From: Pararhizobium arenae
Lineage (GTDB): Bacteria > Pseudomonadota > Alphaproteobacteria > Rhizobiales > Rhizobiaceae
Assembly: GCF_001931685.1 (NCBI RefSeq)
Contig: NZ_MOOY01000004.1
Coordinates: 124,001 to 188,000 of the forward strand
DNA: 64,000 nt
Reading direction: 5' to 3'
Each line of letters opens with the position of its first letter. Positions within the stretch are counted from its first letter, which is position 1. The notes under the pieces were generated by a model. It was given only the letters and a program-made list of their open reading frames with translations, was not told where the DNA came from and did not search any database. Shown here in pieces: positions 19,111 through 30,350 of the stretch. Both the position numbers and the translations under genes were made by a program.

Positions 19111-20976
19111 ATGCGCCGAATTGGCTCGATCATCGAAAATGCGTTCCGAACCGTGATCAAAGCTGTTGCCGTTGCAGCCTTGGCGGGGCTTGTCGCAAGT
19201 CCGGTTCTGGCGCAGGAGCCGGTCTGGCGCGGGGGAACGGCAACGGTTGGCGAGCTGAAGTATCAGGATGGTTTCAAGCGCTTCGACTATGTGAACCCGG
19301 ATGCCCCGAAAGGCGGCGATCTGAGGCTCACGGCCATGGGCACGTTTGATTCGCTCAACCCGATCCTTGCCAAGGGCGAAGTGGCCGCGGGCGTCGCCGG
19401 TCTTGTTTACGAAACGCTGATGAAGCCGTCGCTGGATGAGATCGCCTCGGATTACGGGCTGCTGGCGGAGGCCATCGCCTACCCCGATGATTTTGGCTGG
19501 GTGAAATTTCGCCTGCGGCCGGAAGCCAAGTGGGAAGACGGTCAGCCGGTGACTCCGGAAGATGTGGTGTTCTCCTTCGAAAAGGCCAAGGCGCTCGATC
19601 CGCAGCGGGAATTTTACTACGCCCACGTCATCAAGGCGGAAAAGACCGGTGATCGTGAGGTCACCTTCAGCTTTGACGAGAAGAACAATCGCGAGCTTCC
19701 CAAGATCGTCGGCGAACTGGTGATCGTGCCCAAGCATTGGTGGGAGGGCAAGGACGCCAATGGCAACCAGCGCGACATCTCCAAGACCTCTCTGGAAATC
19801 CCGATGGGTTCGGGCGCCTACAAGGTCGCTTCGATGCAGGCGGGATCGACCATTCGTTTCGAGCGCCGCGAGGACTATTGGGGCAAGGATATAAACGTCA
19901 ATATCGGCGAAGATAACTTCGGCGCCATGATCTACACCTATTACGCCGATCTCGACGTTGCCTTCGAAGCCTTTCGCTCGGGCAATGCGGACTATTGGTG
20001 GGAAAATTCGGCCAAGCGTTGGGCGACCTCATACGACTTTCCGGCCGTCAAGGATGGGCGCATCAAGCTGGAAAAGCTTGAGAATGATTATCGCAACCGC
20101 GGTGTTCTCGTCGGATTCATCTTCAATATGAAGCGAGAGAAATTTGGGGATGTGCGGGTGCGCAAAGCGCTCAACTATGCCTTCGATTTCGAGGAGCTGA
20201 ACCGCACGATCTTCTACAACCAGTATTCGCGGATCGACAGTTTCTTTTACGGAACTGAGCTTGCCTCCAAGGGCGTGCCGGAAGGCCGCGAGCTGGAAAT
20301 CATCAATGAAATGAAAGACCAGCTCCCGCCGGAAGTGATGGAGCCCTATGTCAGCCCGGTCGGGGGCGATCCGAAAAAGGTGCGTGACAATCTCCGCCAG
20401 GCCATCGGCCTCTTCAAGGAAGCCGGGTACGAGCTGAAGGGCAACCGTATGGTCAATGCCAAGACCGGCGAGCCCTTTACCTTCGAAATCCTGCTCGATG
20501 GCCCGACGATCGAGCGCGTGGCGCTGCCCTTTGCCCAGAGTTTGAAGAAGATCGGTGTCGAGGTCAGCGTGCGCACGGTCGATTCCTCTCAGTTCACCAA
20601 TCGCTGGCGTTCGCGCGATTTCGATGTCGTCTATCAAGGCTGGGGGCAGTCCCTGAACCCCGGCAACGAACAGGCGGAATACTGGGGCTCAGCGGCTGCC
20701 AATCGCGACGGATCGCAGAACTATTCCGGTGTCAGCGATCCCGTTCTCGATACTCTCATCAAGCGTGTTATCTTCGCCAAGGATCGCGATGAACTGATCG
20801 CGACGACGAAGGTCCTCGACCGGGTTCTTCTCGCCAAGCATATCGTCGTGCCGAGCTATACGGCTCGCAATTCCCGCATCGCCTACTCTTCCGATCTCGA
20901 ACATCCGGCCGTTCTCCCGGAATATTCGACCGGTTTCCCGTCTATCTGGTGGCGCAAGAGTGCCGGTTCTCAATGA
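19111..20976 (+). CDS. yejA: Periplasmic peptide-binding protein of the Yej (microcin C-type) ABC importer
   Basis: This 621-residue solute-binding protein of the SBP_bac_5 family starts with a signal peptide (cleavage near SPVLAQEP, about residue 34). The family signature region DLRLTAMGTFDSLNPILAKGEVAAG, the WVKFRLRPEAKWEDGQPVTPEDVVFSFE segment and the later RNRGVLVGFIFNMKREKFGDVRVRKAL match YejA/OppA-like proteins. It captures oligopeptides for import by YejBEF. A GGGGAAGG ribosome site precedes the ATG. A 165-bp gap separates it from yejB. Confidence 0.93.
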   Translation: MRRIGSIIENAFRTVIKAVAVAALAGLVASPVLAQEPVWRGGTATVGELKYQDGFKRFDYVNPDAPKGGDLRLTAMGTFDSLNPILAKGEVAAGVAGLVYETLMKPSLDEIASDYGLLAEAIAYPDDFGWVKFRLRPEAKWEDGQPVTPEDVVFSFEKAKALDPQREFYYAHVIKAEKTGDREVTFSFDEKNNRELPKIVGELVIVPKHWWEGKDANGNQRDISKTSLEIPMGSGAYKVASMQAGSTIRFERREDYWGKDINVNIGEDNFGAMIYTYYADLDVAFEAFRSGNADYWWENSAKRWATSYDFPAVKDGRIKLEKLENDYRNRGVLVGFIFNMKREKFGDVRVRKALNYAFDFEELNRTIFYNQYSRIDSFFYGTELASKGVPEGRELEIINEMKDQLPPEVMEPYVSPVGGDPKKVRDNLRQAIGLFKEAGYELKGNRMVNAKTGEPFTFEILLDGPTIERVALPFAQSLKKIGVEVSVRTVDSSQFTNRWRSRDFDVVYQGWGQSLNPGNEQAEYWGSAAANRDGSQNYSGVSDPVLDTLIKRVIFAKDRDELIATTKVLDRVLLAKHIVVPSYTARNSRIAYSSDLEHPAVLPEYSTGFPSIWWRKSAGSQ

Positions 20977-21141
20977 GGCCTTGCGCTTGCAAGCGCTGTG
21001 CACTCCAAATGCGGAAAAGCGAATCACTCGACATCCGGCTTATCTGCCGGCTGTCGGCAAGGAGACGACCGGATTGACCACCACAGGGCGCGCTGCCGCT
21101 GACTTCAGATACATCGCTCATCAGGCAACGGGAGCGCTCTG

Positions 21142-22233
21142 ATGGGAGCTTACATCCTGCGCCGCCTGTTGCTGATGATCCCGACGATCGTCGGCATCAT
21201 GGCCATCTCCTTCGCCGTCGTGCAGTTCGCGCCCGGCGGTCCCGTTGAGCAGGTCATTTCCGATCTCACCGGCCAGAACCAGGGTGGCGACCGGCTTTCC
21301 GGCGGTGGCGGTGATCTGGGTGGGCAGTCCTTCAACGACGAATCCGCTGGTAAGTATCGCGGTGCGCAGGGGCTCGATCCCGAGTTCATTGCCAAGCTCG
21401 AAAAGCAGTTCGGCTTCGACAAGCCGCCGCTCGAGCGCTTCGGCAAGATGATGTGGGACTACATCCGCTTCGATTTCGGCGAGAGCTTTTTCCGCAATAC
21501 CTCGGTCATCGACCTCATTCTGGAAAAGATGCCGGTCTCGATTTCGCTCGGGCTCTGGATATTGATCCTGTCCTACGCGATCTCCATCCCGCTCGGCATC
21601 AGGAAGGCCATATCCGATGGCTCGCGTTTCGACGTCTGGACCTCCGGCATCATCGTCGTCGGCTATGCGGTGCCAAGCTTCCTGTTCGGTATCCTGCTGA
21701 TCGTCCTGTTCGCCGGTGGCTCCTTCCTCGACTGGTTTCCGCTGCGCGGCATCGTCTCGGACAATTTCCATCAGCTGCCCTGGTACGAAAAGATTATTGA
21801 CTATGTCTGGCACATGACGCTGCCCCTGATCACGCTGCTGATCTCCGCCTTTGCGACGACGACGTTGCTCACCAAGAACTCGTTCATCGATGAAATCCGC
21901 AAGCAATATGTCACCACCGCCCGCGCCAAGGGGCTGACCGACAGCCAGGTGCTCTATCGCCATGTCTTCCGAAATGCGATGCTGATCATCATCGCCGGCT
22001 TTCCCGGCGCCTTCATCTCGGCCTTCTTCACGGGTTCGCTGCTGATCGAATACATCTTCTCGCTCGATGGCCTCGGCCGTCTCGGCTACGACGCCGTGGT
22101 CAAGCGCGATTATCCGATCGTTTTCGCGACGCTCTACATCTTCTCGTTGATGGGCCTTATCGTCAGCCTGCTGTCGGACCTGATCTACACCTGGGTCGAC
22201 CCGCGCATCGATTTCGAGCGGAGGGATGTCTGA
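21142..22233 (+). CDS. yejB: Yej-type ABC transporter permease
   Basis: This 363-residue inner-membrane permease opens with [37 protein letters not shown], the standard N-terminus of DppB/YejB proteins, followed by a long periplasmic loop. The coupling EAA-type motif is [22 protein letters not shown] near residue 270. It pairs with YejE to form the channel. Its stop overlaps the yejE start by one base, indicating translational coupling. Confidence 0.95.
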   Translation: MGAYILRRLLLMIPTIVGIMAISFAVVQFAPGGPVEQVISDLTGQNQGGDRLSGGGGDLGGQSFNDESAGKYRGAQGLDPEFIAKLEKQFGFDKPPLERFGKMMWDYIRFDFGESFFRNTSVIDLILEKMPVSISLGLWILILSYAISIPLGIRKAISDGSRFDVWTSGIIVVGYAVPSFLFGILLIVLFAGGSFLDWFPLRGIVSDNFHQLPWYEKIIDYVWHMTLPLITLLISAFATTTLLTKNSFIDEIRKQYVTTARAKGLTDSQVLYRHVFRNAMLIIIAGFPGAFISAFFTGSLLIEYIFSLDGLGRLGYDAVVKRDYPIVFATLYIFSLMGLIVSLLSDLIYTWVDPRIDFERRDV

Positions 22234-23368
22234 TGAGCGACGTCGTCTCCCGCGCCACTGTTGCAGAGCCCCGCGCCGGCTGGCTGACGCCGGTCAATCA
22301 GCGACGGCTGCAGAATTTCAAGGCCAACAAACGTGGCTACTGGTCGTTCTGGATCTTCATGGTCCTGTTCGTGCTCAGCCTGTTTGCCGAGTTCATCGCC
22401 AACGACAAGCCGCTGATCGCATCCTACAAGGGTGAGATCCTGTTCCCGGTGGTCGTCAACTATCCGGAAGAGAAGTTCGGCGGCTTCCTTGCCGAGACGG
22501 ACTACCGCTCGGATTTTATCCGCGACGAAATCCAGGCCAATGGCTGGATGATCTGGCCGCCGATCCGTTATTCCTACAACACCGCCAACTCCAACATCCC
22601 CCATTCGGCCCCGACGGCACCGTTCTGGCTGATGGATGCTGGGGAACGCTGCTCCGGCTATCCGCTGGGCAGTGAGGACCCGGGCTGTACGCTCGGCAAT
22701 CTCAACTGGCTCGGAACCGACGATCAGGCCCGCGATGTCACAGCCCGCATGATCTATGGCTTCCGTATCTCGGTTCTCTTCGGTTTGGCGCTGACCATCG
22801 CTTCCGCCGTCGTCGGCGTCTCCGCGGGTGCGGTCCAAGGCTATTTCGGCGGCTGGACTGACCTGCTGATGCAGCGCTTTATCGAGATCTGGTCGTCGAT
22901 GCCGGTGCTTTACATCCTGCTGATCATCGCGGCGATCATGCCGCCGGGTTTCTTCGTCCTGCTCGGCATCATGCTGCTCTTCTCCTGGGTCGGCTTCGTC
23001 GGCGTGGTGCGTGCCGAGTTCTTGCGCGCACGCAATTTCGAATATGTGCGCGCCGCCCGCGCGCTCGGAGTCGGAAATCTCACGATCATGTGGCGGCACC
23101 TCTTGCCGAACGCGATGGTGGCGACGCTCACCTTCCTGCCCTTCATCTTGTCCGGCTCGATCACGACGCTGACCTCGCTCGACTTCCTCGGCTTCGGTAT
23201 GCCGCCGGGTTCGGCCTCGCTTGGTGAGCTGATCGCACAGGGCAAATCGAATCTGCAGGCGCCATGGCTGGGCCTGACGGCCTTCATCGTCATGTCGGTG
23301 ATGCTGTCACTGCTGATCTTTGTCGGAGAAGCCGTGCGCGATGCCTTCGATCCAAGGAAAACATTCCA

Positions 23369-23372
<4 letters not shown>
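22233..23372 (+). CDS. yejE: Yej-type ABC transporter permease
   Basis: This 379-residue inner-membrane permease is of the DppC/YejE type. It has an N-terminal helix (YWSFWIFMVLFVLSLFAEFIAN), a large periplasmic domain (about 60-170) and a C-terminal membrane domain with the coupling motif AARALGVGNLTIMWRHLLPNAM. It contains LTSLDFLGFGMPPGSASLGELIAQG, characteristic of the family. The start overlaps yejB and the stop overlaps the yejF GTG. Confidence 0.95.
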
Positions 23373-25009
<1,637 letters not shown>

Positions 25010-25037
25010 TTCTTTCACCAGTCATTTTGAGTGCATC

Positions 25038-25997
25038 ATGTCCGACAAAAGCCCCGTCATCGTCGATTTGAAGTTCATTCCGGACGAGGTGGACGCCGCC
25101 CTTATCGGCGCCTTTCCCGGTCGTGACATCATCAATCTCGCCAACCCGGCCCATGCCGACCGCGACTTGAGCGGTATCGACTATGCGGTTGTCTGGAACC
25201 CAAGTCTCGATCTTTTTTCGCGAGCACCGGATTTAAAGGTTCTGTTTTCCGGTGGTGCAGGCGTGGACCATATTCTCAAACTTCCCGGCCTGCCGGATGT
25301 GCCGCTCGTGCGTTTCGTCGATCGCAGCCTGACGACGCGCATGAGTGAGTGGGTGGTGATGCAGTGCCTCCTGCACCTGCGCCAGCACCGCGCCTATGAG
25401 GCTCGTGCGAAAAAGCATGTCTGGGAAGACCTGATCCAGCCGGAAGCCGCCGACATCACTGTCGGCGTCATGGGCCTCGGCGTGCTTGGGCAGGATGCGA
25501 TCCGGAAACTTTCGACGATGGGTTTCAAGACCGTAGGCTGGTCGCGCTCGAAGAAGCACATCGAAGGCACCGAGACCTTCGACGGCGATCAGCTTGATGC
25601 CTTCCTTGCCAAAACGGATTTCCTCGTCGGCCTGCTGCCGCTGACGGATGATACACGCGGCATCTTCAACGCCGAACTCTTCTCCAGGCTCAGCCGCAAA
25701 GGAGCATTCGGCGCACCCGTTTTCATCAATGGCGGCCGTGGCGGCAGTCAGGTCGAGAGTGATATTGTGGCGGCGCTGGAGAAGGGTGTCCTCCATGCCG
25801 CCTCCCTGGATGTGTTCGAAAAGGAACCACTGTCGAAAGACAGCCCGTTCTGGGAGATGGACAATGTTTATGTGACGCCACATGTTGCGGCATCGTCGGA
25901 CGTCAAGGCGCTGTTTGCCCATGTCCAGCAGCAGATCGATCGCCTTGAGAGCGGTCAGCCCTTGCAGCATCTGGTGGATCGCGAAGCTGGCTACTGA
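25038..25997 (+). CDS. ghrA: 2-hydroxyacid dehydrogenase, glyoxylate/hydroxypyruvate reductase A type
   Basis: This 319-residue NAD(P)-dependent reductase has the nucleotide-binding motif ITVGVMGLGVLGQDAIRKL (about 140-158), INGGRGGSQVESDIVAALE with the substrate Arg, DVFEKEPL with the catalytic Glu and YVTPHVAASS with the catalytic His. Its short N-terminal domain and the GGAGVDHIL motif fit GhrA rather than the longer SerA/GyaR group. It begins 28 bp after yejF, but a metabolic link to peptide import is not evident. Its stop abuts that of the NlpC gene. Confidence 0.88.
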   Translation: MSDKSPVIVDLKFIPDEVDAALIGAFPGRDIINLANPAHADRDLSGIDYAVVWNPSLDLFSRAPDLKVLFSGGAGVDHILKLPGLPDVPLVRFVDRSLTTRMSEWVVMQCLLHLRQHRAYEARAKKHVWEDLIQPEAADITVGVMGLGVLGQDAIRKLSTMGFKTVGWSRSKKHIEGTETFDGDQLDAFLAKTDFLVGLLPLTDDTRGIFNAELFSRLSRKGAFGAPVFINGGRGGSQVESDIVAALEKGVLHAASLDVFEKEPLSKDSPFWEMDNVYVTPHVAASSDVKALFAHVQQQIDRLESGQPLQHLVDREAGY

Positions 25998-26852
25998 TCA
26001 GGGTCGGCGATAACCCGTCGGTTGGTCATAAAGCCAGCCGATCCGGTCGATCGCCTCCTCCAGCCCCTCGTGGGAAACATTCATCGTATGACCGTTGGCA
26101 TGCAGCAGCGTCCTGTCGTCTTCCATGATGGCGACATGGCCCTTCCAGAAGACGAGATCGCCGCGCCGCAGTTCGTCGCGGGCGATTGGAGTACCCAAGC
26201 CGCTGGCCTGCATATCCGTATCGCGCGGCGCCTGTCGACCCGTCATGAGCATGGCAAGCTGCACAAGGCCGGAACAATCGATGCCGAAGCCTGAGCGCCC
26301 GCCCCACAGATACGGCGTTTCGATAAATCGACCGGCAACGGCCACGTAATCGTCGGCCATAGGTGCATTGACCGAGGCGCAATGGTTGGCGATGACCGCA
26401 TGACCATCGTCGAGAAGGAAATATCGCGTCCCCCGTGTCTCGCGCTCGTCGACGACGGTGATCCGGCTTCCCATCGAGATCGCCCGCACGGTCGGGAAAC
26501 GCAGGTCCGGGCCGACATAGATGAAGGTGCGCGGCGCGGTTACGATATGCGTCGGGCTCCTGCGGACGGGTCCGACCGTGTAGTCCGGCACATAACCGAC
26601 ATAGCCGTCGCTGTCGGCCTTCACCCAGGCCCAGCCGGCTGAGGTGTCCAGAACATGGACGATTTCACCGAGCAGCAGTTCCGTGTCCGTGCCGCATTCC
26701 AGCTCCGGGCGAGCGCGCAGTTGCACGACCGGCACGCTGACCTCGCAAAGCGTGCCAACCACGTAGTTGTCAGCAGCGACGAGGCCGCGCAGCCGCTCTT
26801 CGGCAAGATCGGGGCGATAGGCGTTGAGCCGGCGGTCGGGGAGATCGGACAT
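25998..26852 (-). CDS. NlpC/P60 family peptidase with SH3-type domains
   Basis: This 284-residue protein has an N-terminal SH3-like half (about 25-150, with SVPVVQLRARPELECGTDTELLLGEIV and GWAWVKADSDGYVGYV) and a C-terminal NlpC/P60 domain with the catalytic Cys in SGFGIDCSGLVQLAM (about 196) and His in LVFWKGHVAIMED (about 243). Such enzymes cut D-glutamyl-diaminopimelate bonds in cell-wall peptides. There is no obvious signal peptide, so cytoplasmic muropeptide processing, as in YkfC-type enzymes, is likely. It follows the MarR gene by 6 bp. Confidence 0.92.
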   Translation of the reverse strand: MSDLPDRRLNAYRPDLAEERLRGLVAADNYVVGTLCEVSVPVVQLRARPELECGTDTELLLGEIVHVLDTSAGWAWVKADSDGYVGYVPDYTVGPVRRSPTHIVTAPRTFIYVGPDLRFPTVRAISMGSRITVVDERETRGTRYFLLDDGHAVIANHCASVNAPMADDYVAVAGRFIETPYLWGGRSGFGIDCSGLVQLAMLMTGRQAPRDTDMQASGLGTPIARDELRRGDLVFWKGHVAIMEDDRTLLHANGHTMNVSHEGLEEAIDRIGWLYDQPTGYRRP

Positions 26853-26858
26853 GGTTTC

Positions 26859-27209
26859 TCAGATAGACAGTTTGCGGCCCTGATCAATGATGAGGTCGCC
26901 GAGTTTTTCAAGATAAAGCGCGCCTTCGAGCGTGCGTTTGATGATGACGTTGCGCCGGTCCTTGTCGTCGCGGCTGCGGGAGACGAGCTGTAGTTCGCCC
27001 ATCGTATCCAGCGCGCGGGTGATGACCGGTTTGGTAACGCCAAGGGTTTCGGCAAGTCCGCGTACGGTATGGGGCGGGGGCATCAGGTAGATATGCAAAA
27101 GAATCGAGATCTGGCGCAGCGTCAGGTCATGCTGGCCCACACGAACCTGTTGAAGGGAAACGTCATGCCAGAGGGTCAGCGCTTGCGAGGCAGAAAGTTC
27201 GATCGGCAA
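26859..27209 (-). CDS. MarR family transcriptional regulator
   Basis: This protein of about 116 residues has a winged helix: LTLRQISILLHIYL, then VRGLAETLGVTKPVITRALDTMGELQLVSRSRDDKDRRNVIIKRT, the typical MarR recognition helix and wing. The start is uncertain. A TTG at 27209 is the first usable codon and has no clear ribosome site, while the frame stays open upstream without an ATG. It lies between the oxidoreductase and NlpC genes on the same strand and may control them. Confidence 0.82.
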   Translation of the reverse strand: MPIELSASQALTLWHDVSLQQVRVGQHDLTLRQISILLHIYLMPPPHTVRGLAETLGVTKPVITRALDTMGELQLVSRSRDDKDRRNVIIKRTLEGALYLEKLGDLIIDQGRKLSI

Positions 27210-27274
27210 GGCGGAATGCTCGCGTGAATTTTCGCCACGATAATCAAGGATCGTTACGGAAGCGTTTCTTTTTG

Positions 27275-27868
27275 TCAGCGGATTTGTGTAACCGCGCGGG
27301 CAATGCGGGCAAGATGCGCCCTGCGCTGTTCATCAGACACGCGGTCCATGTCGTGCAGGGCCAACATGCGGAAATCCAGTTTCTTCGCACAGAAGCTGGC
27401 GATGCCTCGTTTGAGCAGCCGGCGAACGGGATCGCCCATGTAAAGCCTGACGACCCACCAGGGAGAGCCCGTTGTGGTGAACGCCCAGAAGAGCCGGATA
27501 TTCGTGAGCTTCGGAATGATCCGCCCGCCCGCCTTGTCATGATCGAAAGCAATGCCGGGCGCAAAAATACGGTCGAAGAAACCCTTGAGCACCGCAGGAA
27601 AATTGAACCACCATTGCTGAAAGACAAGGATCAGGCCTTCCGCCGCCTGCAGACGTGCGACGATGCCGTCAACCGCTGTTGTATCGTAGGGCGTATCGAA
27701 ATAGCCGCGACGTTCGGTTTCGCTCAGGCGCGGGTCGAAATTTTCGGCATAAAGATCGAACAGATCGACCGTATGGCCGTTGGCTTCGAGCGTTTGCCGC
27801 GCCGTGCGCGCCACGCTGGCGGCGAAGCTGTCTTCAAGCGGATGGGCCAGAACCATGAGCAGGTGCAT
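27275..27868 (-). CDS. NAD(P)H-dependent oxidoreductase (flavodoxin-like quinone reductase)
   Basis: This 197-residue protein belongs to the Flavodoxin_2 group (MdaB/KefF/NQO type), FMN or FAD enzymes that reduce quinones with two electrons. The N-terminal HLLMVLAHPLEDSFAASVARTA is the phosphate-binding loop, and LILVFQQWWFNFPAVLKGFFDRIFAPGIAF is the family signature. It lies 30 bp downstream of xseA and 65 bp upstream of the MarR gene on the same strand, an arrangement often seen for regulated detoxification enzymes. Confidence 0.9.
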   Translation of the reverse strand: MHLLMVLAHPLEDSFAASVARTARQTLEANGHTVDLFDLYAENFDPRLSETERRGYFDTPYDTTAVDGIVARLQAAEGLILVFQQWWFNFPAVLKGFFDRIFAPGIAFDHDKAGGRIIPKLTNIRLFWAFTTTGSPWWVVRLYMGDPVRRLLKRGIASFCAKKLDFRMLALHDMDRVSDEQRRAHLARIARAVTQIR

Positions 27869-27898
27869 GTGAACTCCGTGATCGGCGCTGCCAAACGT

Positions 27899-29482
27899 TC
27901 AGAACAGGCTGCCCTGCTTCGGCGCGTCGGCCTGCTTTTCGGTGCGCTTCTTTACCGGCTTGGCCGGTGCCGCAGAACCGCTCGTCGTCACCGCAGCGAT
28001 CCGGTCGTCGCTAAACTCGATCGAGATCGCCTGGCCGGGGCCAAGGGCGCCGGCGGCATGCACCGGCGCGCCCTTGTCGTCGTAGACAATCGCATAACCG
28101 CGCTTCAGTACATTTCGATAGGAAAGCGATTGCAGCACACGGTCTTGCGCGACAACCAACCCCTTGAGCCGTCTGACATCGGCGATCACGGCCGTATCAG
28201 CGCGCGCGGACAGTCCGTTGATCCGATCCCGAGAGCGGTGCACCTGTCCCAGAATGCGGGCGGGCAGGGCACGTAATGACGCATCGGCGGAAGCGGTTCG
28301 GCCCCGCGCACGGTCCATCATGCGCTCCACGATGCGCTCGGCCCGAACCATGCGCTCCGAAAGCCGCTGGCGGCGCTCGGCAAGCCGGCTGGACAGCATA
28401 TCGGGGCGCAGATGGGCGGAGATGCGCTCGAAGCTGCGGCGCTTGTCGGCGGTGTTCATCTGCAGGCCGCGGCCGAGCCCGGCGGCCGCCTCGTCAAAAC
28501 GGCGGCGCGGCAGGGCAAGAAGCTGGTCGAGCGACGGCATGGCCCGGCCAAGCGCGCGAAGGGACTGGCGACGATTGTCCATCTGCCGGCTGGCGGCACC
28601 CTTCAGGCGGGCACCGAGGCCGGATATCATCGCCTCCAGCTCTGCCTTGACCGGTACGGCCATTTCCGCGGCTCCGGTCGGTGTCGGCGCGCGCTGGTCG
28701 GCGGCGTAGTCTATCAGCGTCCAGTCGGTTTCATGGCCGACGGCGGAGATCAGCGGGATCCGCGACGCCGCTGTGGCACGCACCACCGCCTCATCGTTGA
28801 AACTCCAGAGGTCTTCGAGACTGCCGCCGCCACGCGCTACGATGATCACGTCAGGAACCGCGATCGGTCCATCCGGCGCAAAAGCATTGAAGCCCTCGAT
28901 CGCAGCCGCCACCTCATTGCCCGAACCTTCGCCTTGAACCCGAACGGGCCAGACGACCACATGAACGGGAAAACGATCGGAGATACGATGCAGAATATCG
29001 CGGATAACGGCGCCGGTCGGCGATGTCACCACGCCGATAACGCGCGGCATGAAAGGCAGAGGGTGTTTTCGCGCAGTCTCGAAAAGGCCTTCTGCCGCCA
29101 GCTTGCGCTTGCGCTCTTCCAGCAACGCCATCAGCGCGCCGGCGCCAGCTGGTTCGAGCGTTTCGATGACGATCTGGTATTTTGACGATCCCGGGAAGGT
29201 GGTGACCTTGCCGGTCGCGATCACTTCCATTCCCTCTTCCGGCCGGAACTTGAGCCGGCTCATCGTGCCCTTCCAGATCACGGCATCTATGCGCGCCTTG
29301 TCGTCCTTCAGCGCGAAATAGGCATGGCCGGAGGAATGAGGCCCGCGATAACCGGAAATCTCGCCGCGCACGCGCACCTGATCGAACGCCTGCTCGACCG
29401 TCCGCTTGATCGAGCCGGACAGTTCGGAGACCGAATACTCGGCAAGATTGGAGGGGCTTTGCGATTCGAAGAAGGAGCTCAT
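27899..29482 (-). CDS. xseA: Exodeoxyribonuclease VII large subunit
   Basis: This 527-residue subunit degrades single-stranded DNA together with XseB. The N-terminal OB fold (about 15-110, [30 protein letters not shown]) is followed by the catalytic domain with [43 protein letters not shown] and [17 protein letters not shown], then a long coiled coil. The C-terminal tail is Lys/Ala/Pro-rich. The ATG at 29482 gives [21 protein letters not shown], the rhizobial start. xseB is not adjacent. Confidence 0.96.
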   Translation of the reverse strand: MSSFFESQSPSNLAEYSVSELSGSIKRTVEQAFDQVRVRGEISGYRGPHSSGHAYFALKDDKARIDAVIWKGTMSRLKFRPEEGMEVIATGKVTTFPGSSKYQIVIETLEPAGAGALMALLEERKRKLAAEGLFETARKHPLPFMPRVIGVVTSPTGAVIRDILHRISDRFPVHVVVWPVRVQGEGSGNEVAAAIEGFNAFAPDGPIAVPDVIIVARGGGSLEDLWSFNDEAVVRATAASRIPLISAVGHETDWTLIDYAADQRAPTPTGAAEMAVPVKAELEAMISGLGARLKGAASRQMDNRRQSLRALGRAMPSLDQLLALPRRRFDEAAAGLGRGLQMNTADKRRSFERISAHLRPDMLSSRLAERRQRLSERMVRAERIVERMMDRARGRTASADASLRALPARILGQVHRSRDRINGLSARADTAVIADVRRLKGLVVAQDRVLQSLSYRNVLKRGYAIVYDDKGAPVHAAGALGPGQAISIEFSDDRIAAVTTSGSAAPAKPVKKRTEKQADAPKQGSLF

Positions 29483-29624
29483 GGCGTCATTTTGCAGCGT
29501 CTGGACGCTTTTTGCCAGCATCCCTGTGTCGCCCTCAACAGGCGTTTCAACATCCCCGTTTTATCCCGCAAGGTTGCGATCGGCGATGATGAGGACAGTT
29601 GCACTTGCAGATAAAGGAGCTGCC

Positions 29625-29888
29625 ATGCCTGATCGTTTTTCCGCCAATGCCGCCTCGCTGACTGGCCCGGCGTCCCATGCCTTTCCGATCATCCCGTCCG
29701 ACACAACGGACCTCCCTGAAGCCGTGCGCGCGCTGTATGTCGGCACAGGCGGTGCCGTCAGCCTGAGAACGGTTTCGGGTTCGGCGGCAACCTTTCTGAC
29801 AGTCTCCGCAGGCAGCATCCTGCCGGTGCGGGCCGATCGTGTTTTACAGACCGGTACAACGGCAGGGGATATTGTCGGTTTGATATGA
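29625..29888 (+). CDS. Spike base protein, RCAP_Rcc01079-like
   Basis: This 87-residue protein matches the small spike-base family known from the Rhodobacter capsulatus gene-transfer agent head spike. The recognised elements are MPDRFSANAASLTGPASHAF, a LPEAVRALYVGTGGAVSLRT strand pair, and SILPVRADRVLQTGTTAGDIVGL at the end. The assignment is by remembered family pattern, not a search. AAAGGAG precedes the ATG. No other phage or gene-transfer-agent gene is nearby, so the role here is unclear. Confidence 0.75.
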   Translation: MPDRFSANAASLTGPASHAFPIIPSDTTDLPEAVRALYVGTGGAVSLRTVSGSAATFLTVSAGSILPVRADRVLQTGTTAGDIVGLI

Positions 29889-29899
29889 CTTGGAAAAAC

Positions 29900-29939
29900 A
29901 GAGCCGTCGCCGGCGTTGCGCGGCGGCTCTTCACGTTTT
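29900..29939 (+). terminator. Probable terminator after the spike-base gene
   Basis: An imperfect 9-bp stem (GAGCCGTCG / CGGCGGCTC, one G-U pair) is followed by a short T-rich stretch. It lies 12 bp after the stop codon. Confidence 0.6.
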
Positions 29940-30057
29940 GTAATAATTTGAAACAACGATCCCGTTCCCTTCGTTACTGCATATGCAAACGGATTAAGCG
30001 AAATTTAGCGAGCCTCATGCAAGGATGAGGATGCAAAGTCGCAAACGGGAGGGTCGG

Positions 30058-30288
30058 ATGATTATCTTGACCGCATTCGCAATCGGACTGCTGGCAACGA
30101 GTATGCGCTCGGTCGTCTGCTACATGACTGCCGGCTGCCTGATCCTTGTCGCCTTTACCGCCGCTGCGCTGTTGTCCGCGGGGCCGGTTTCCCTGATCTC
30201 TCTGGGACTTGCCATTCTCGGCTATAATGCCGGCATCGCAACTGCTGTTGGCGGCTATCTGGCAGCAGACCGTCTGCGCACTGCCTGA
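30058..30288 (+). CDS. Small hydrophobic membrane protein, unknown function
   Basis: This 76-residue protein is not recognised. It consists mostly of two or three hydrophobic stretches (ILTAFAIGLLATSM, YMTAGCLILVAFTAAALLSAG and LISLGLAILGYNAGIATAVGGYL) with a short basic tail, so it should sit in the inner membrane. The ATG at 30058 follows GGGAGGG; an ATG 33 bp upstream has a poorer site. It is convergent with the oxidoreductase gene downstream. Confidence 0.65.
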   Translation: MIILTAFAIGLLATSMRSVVCYMTAGCLILVAFTAAALLSAGPVSLISLGLAILGYNAGIATAVGGYLAADRLRTA

Positions 30289-30291
30289 ACG

Positions 30292-30319
30292 GAAAACGCA
30301 GCGACCGAGGCCGCTGCGT
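30292..30319 (-). terminator. Terminator of the Gfo/Idh oxidoreductase gene
   Basis: An 8-bp perfect stem (ACGCAGCG / CGCTGCGT) is followed on the minus strand by TTTTCCGTT. It lies between two convergent genes. Confidence 0.65.
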
Positions 30320-30350
30320 CCGTGTCTTCAGGCTTCGGCTTTTCTGAACC

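Noticed and set aside
29625-29888. A prophage around the spike-base gene
   Set aside because: No integrase, capsid, portal, tail or lysis gene lies within several kb, and neighbours are core genes.
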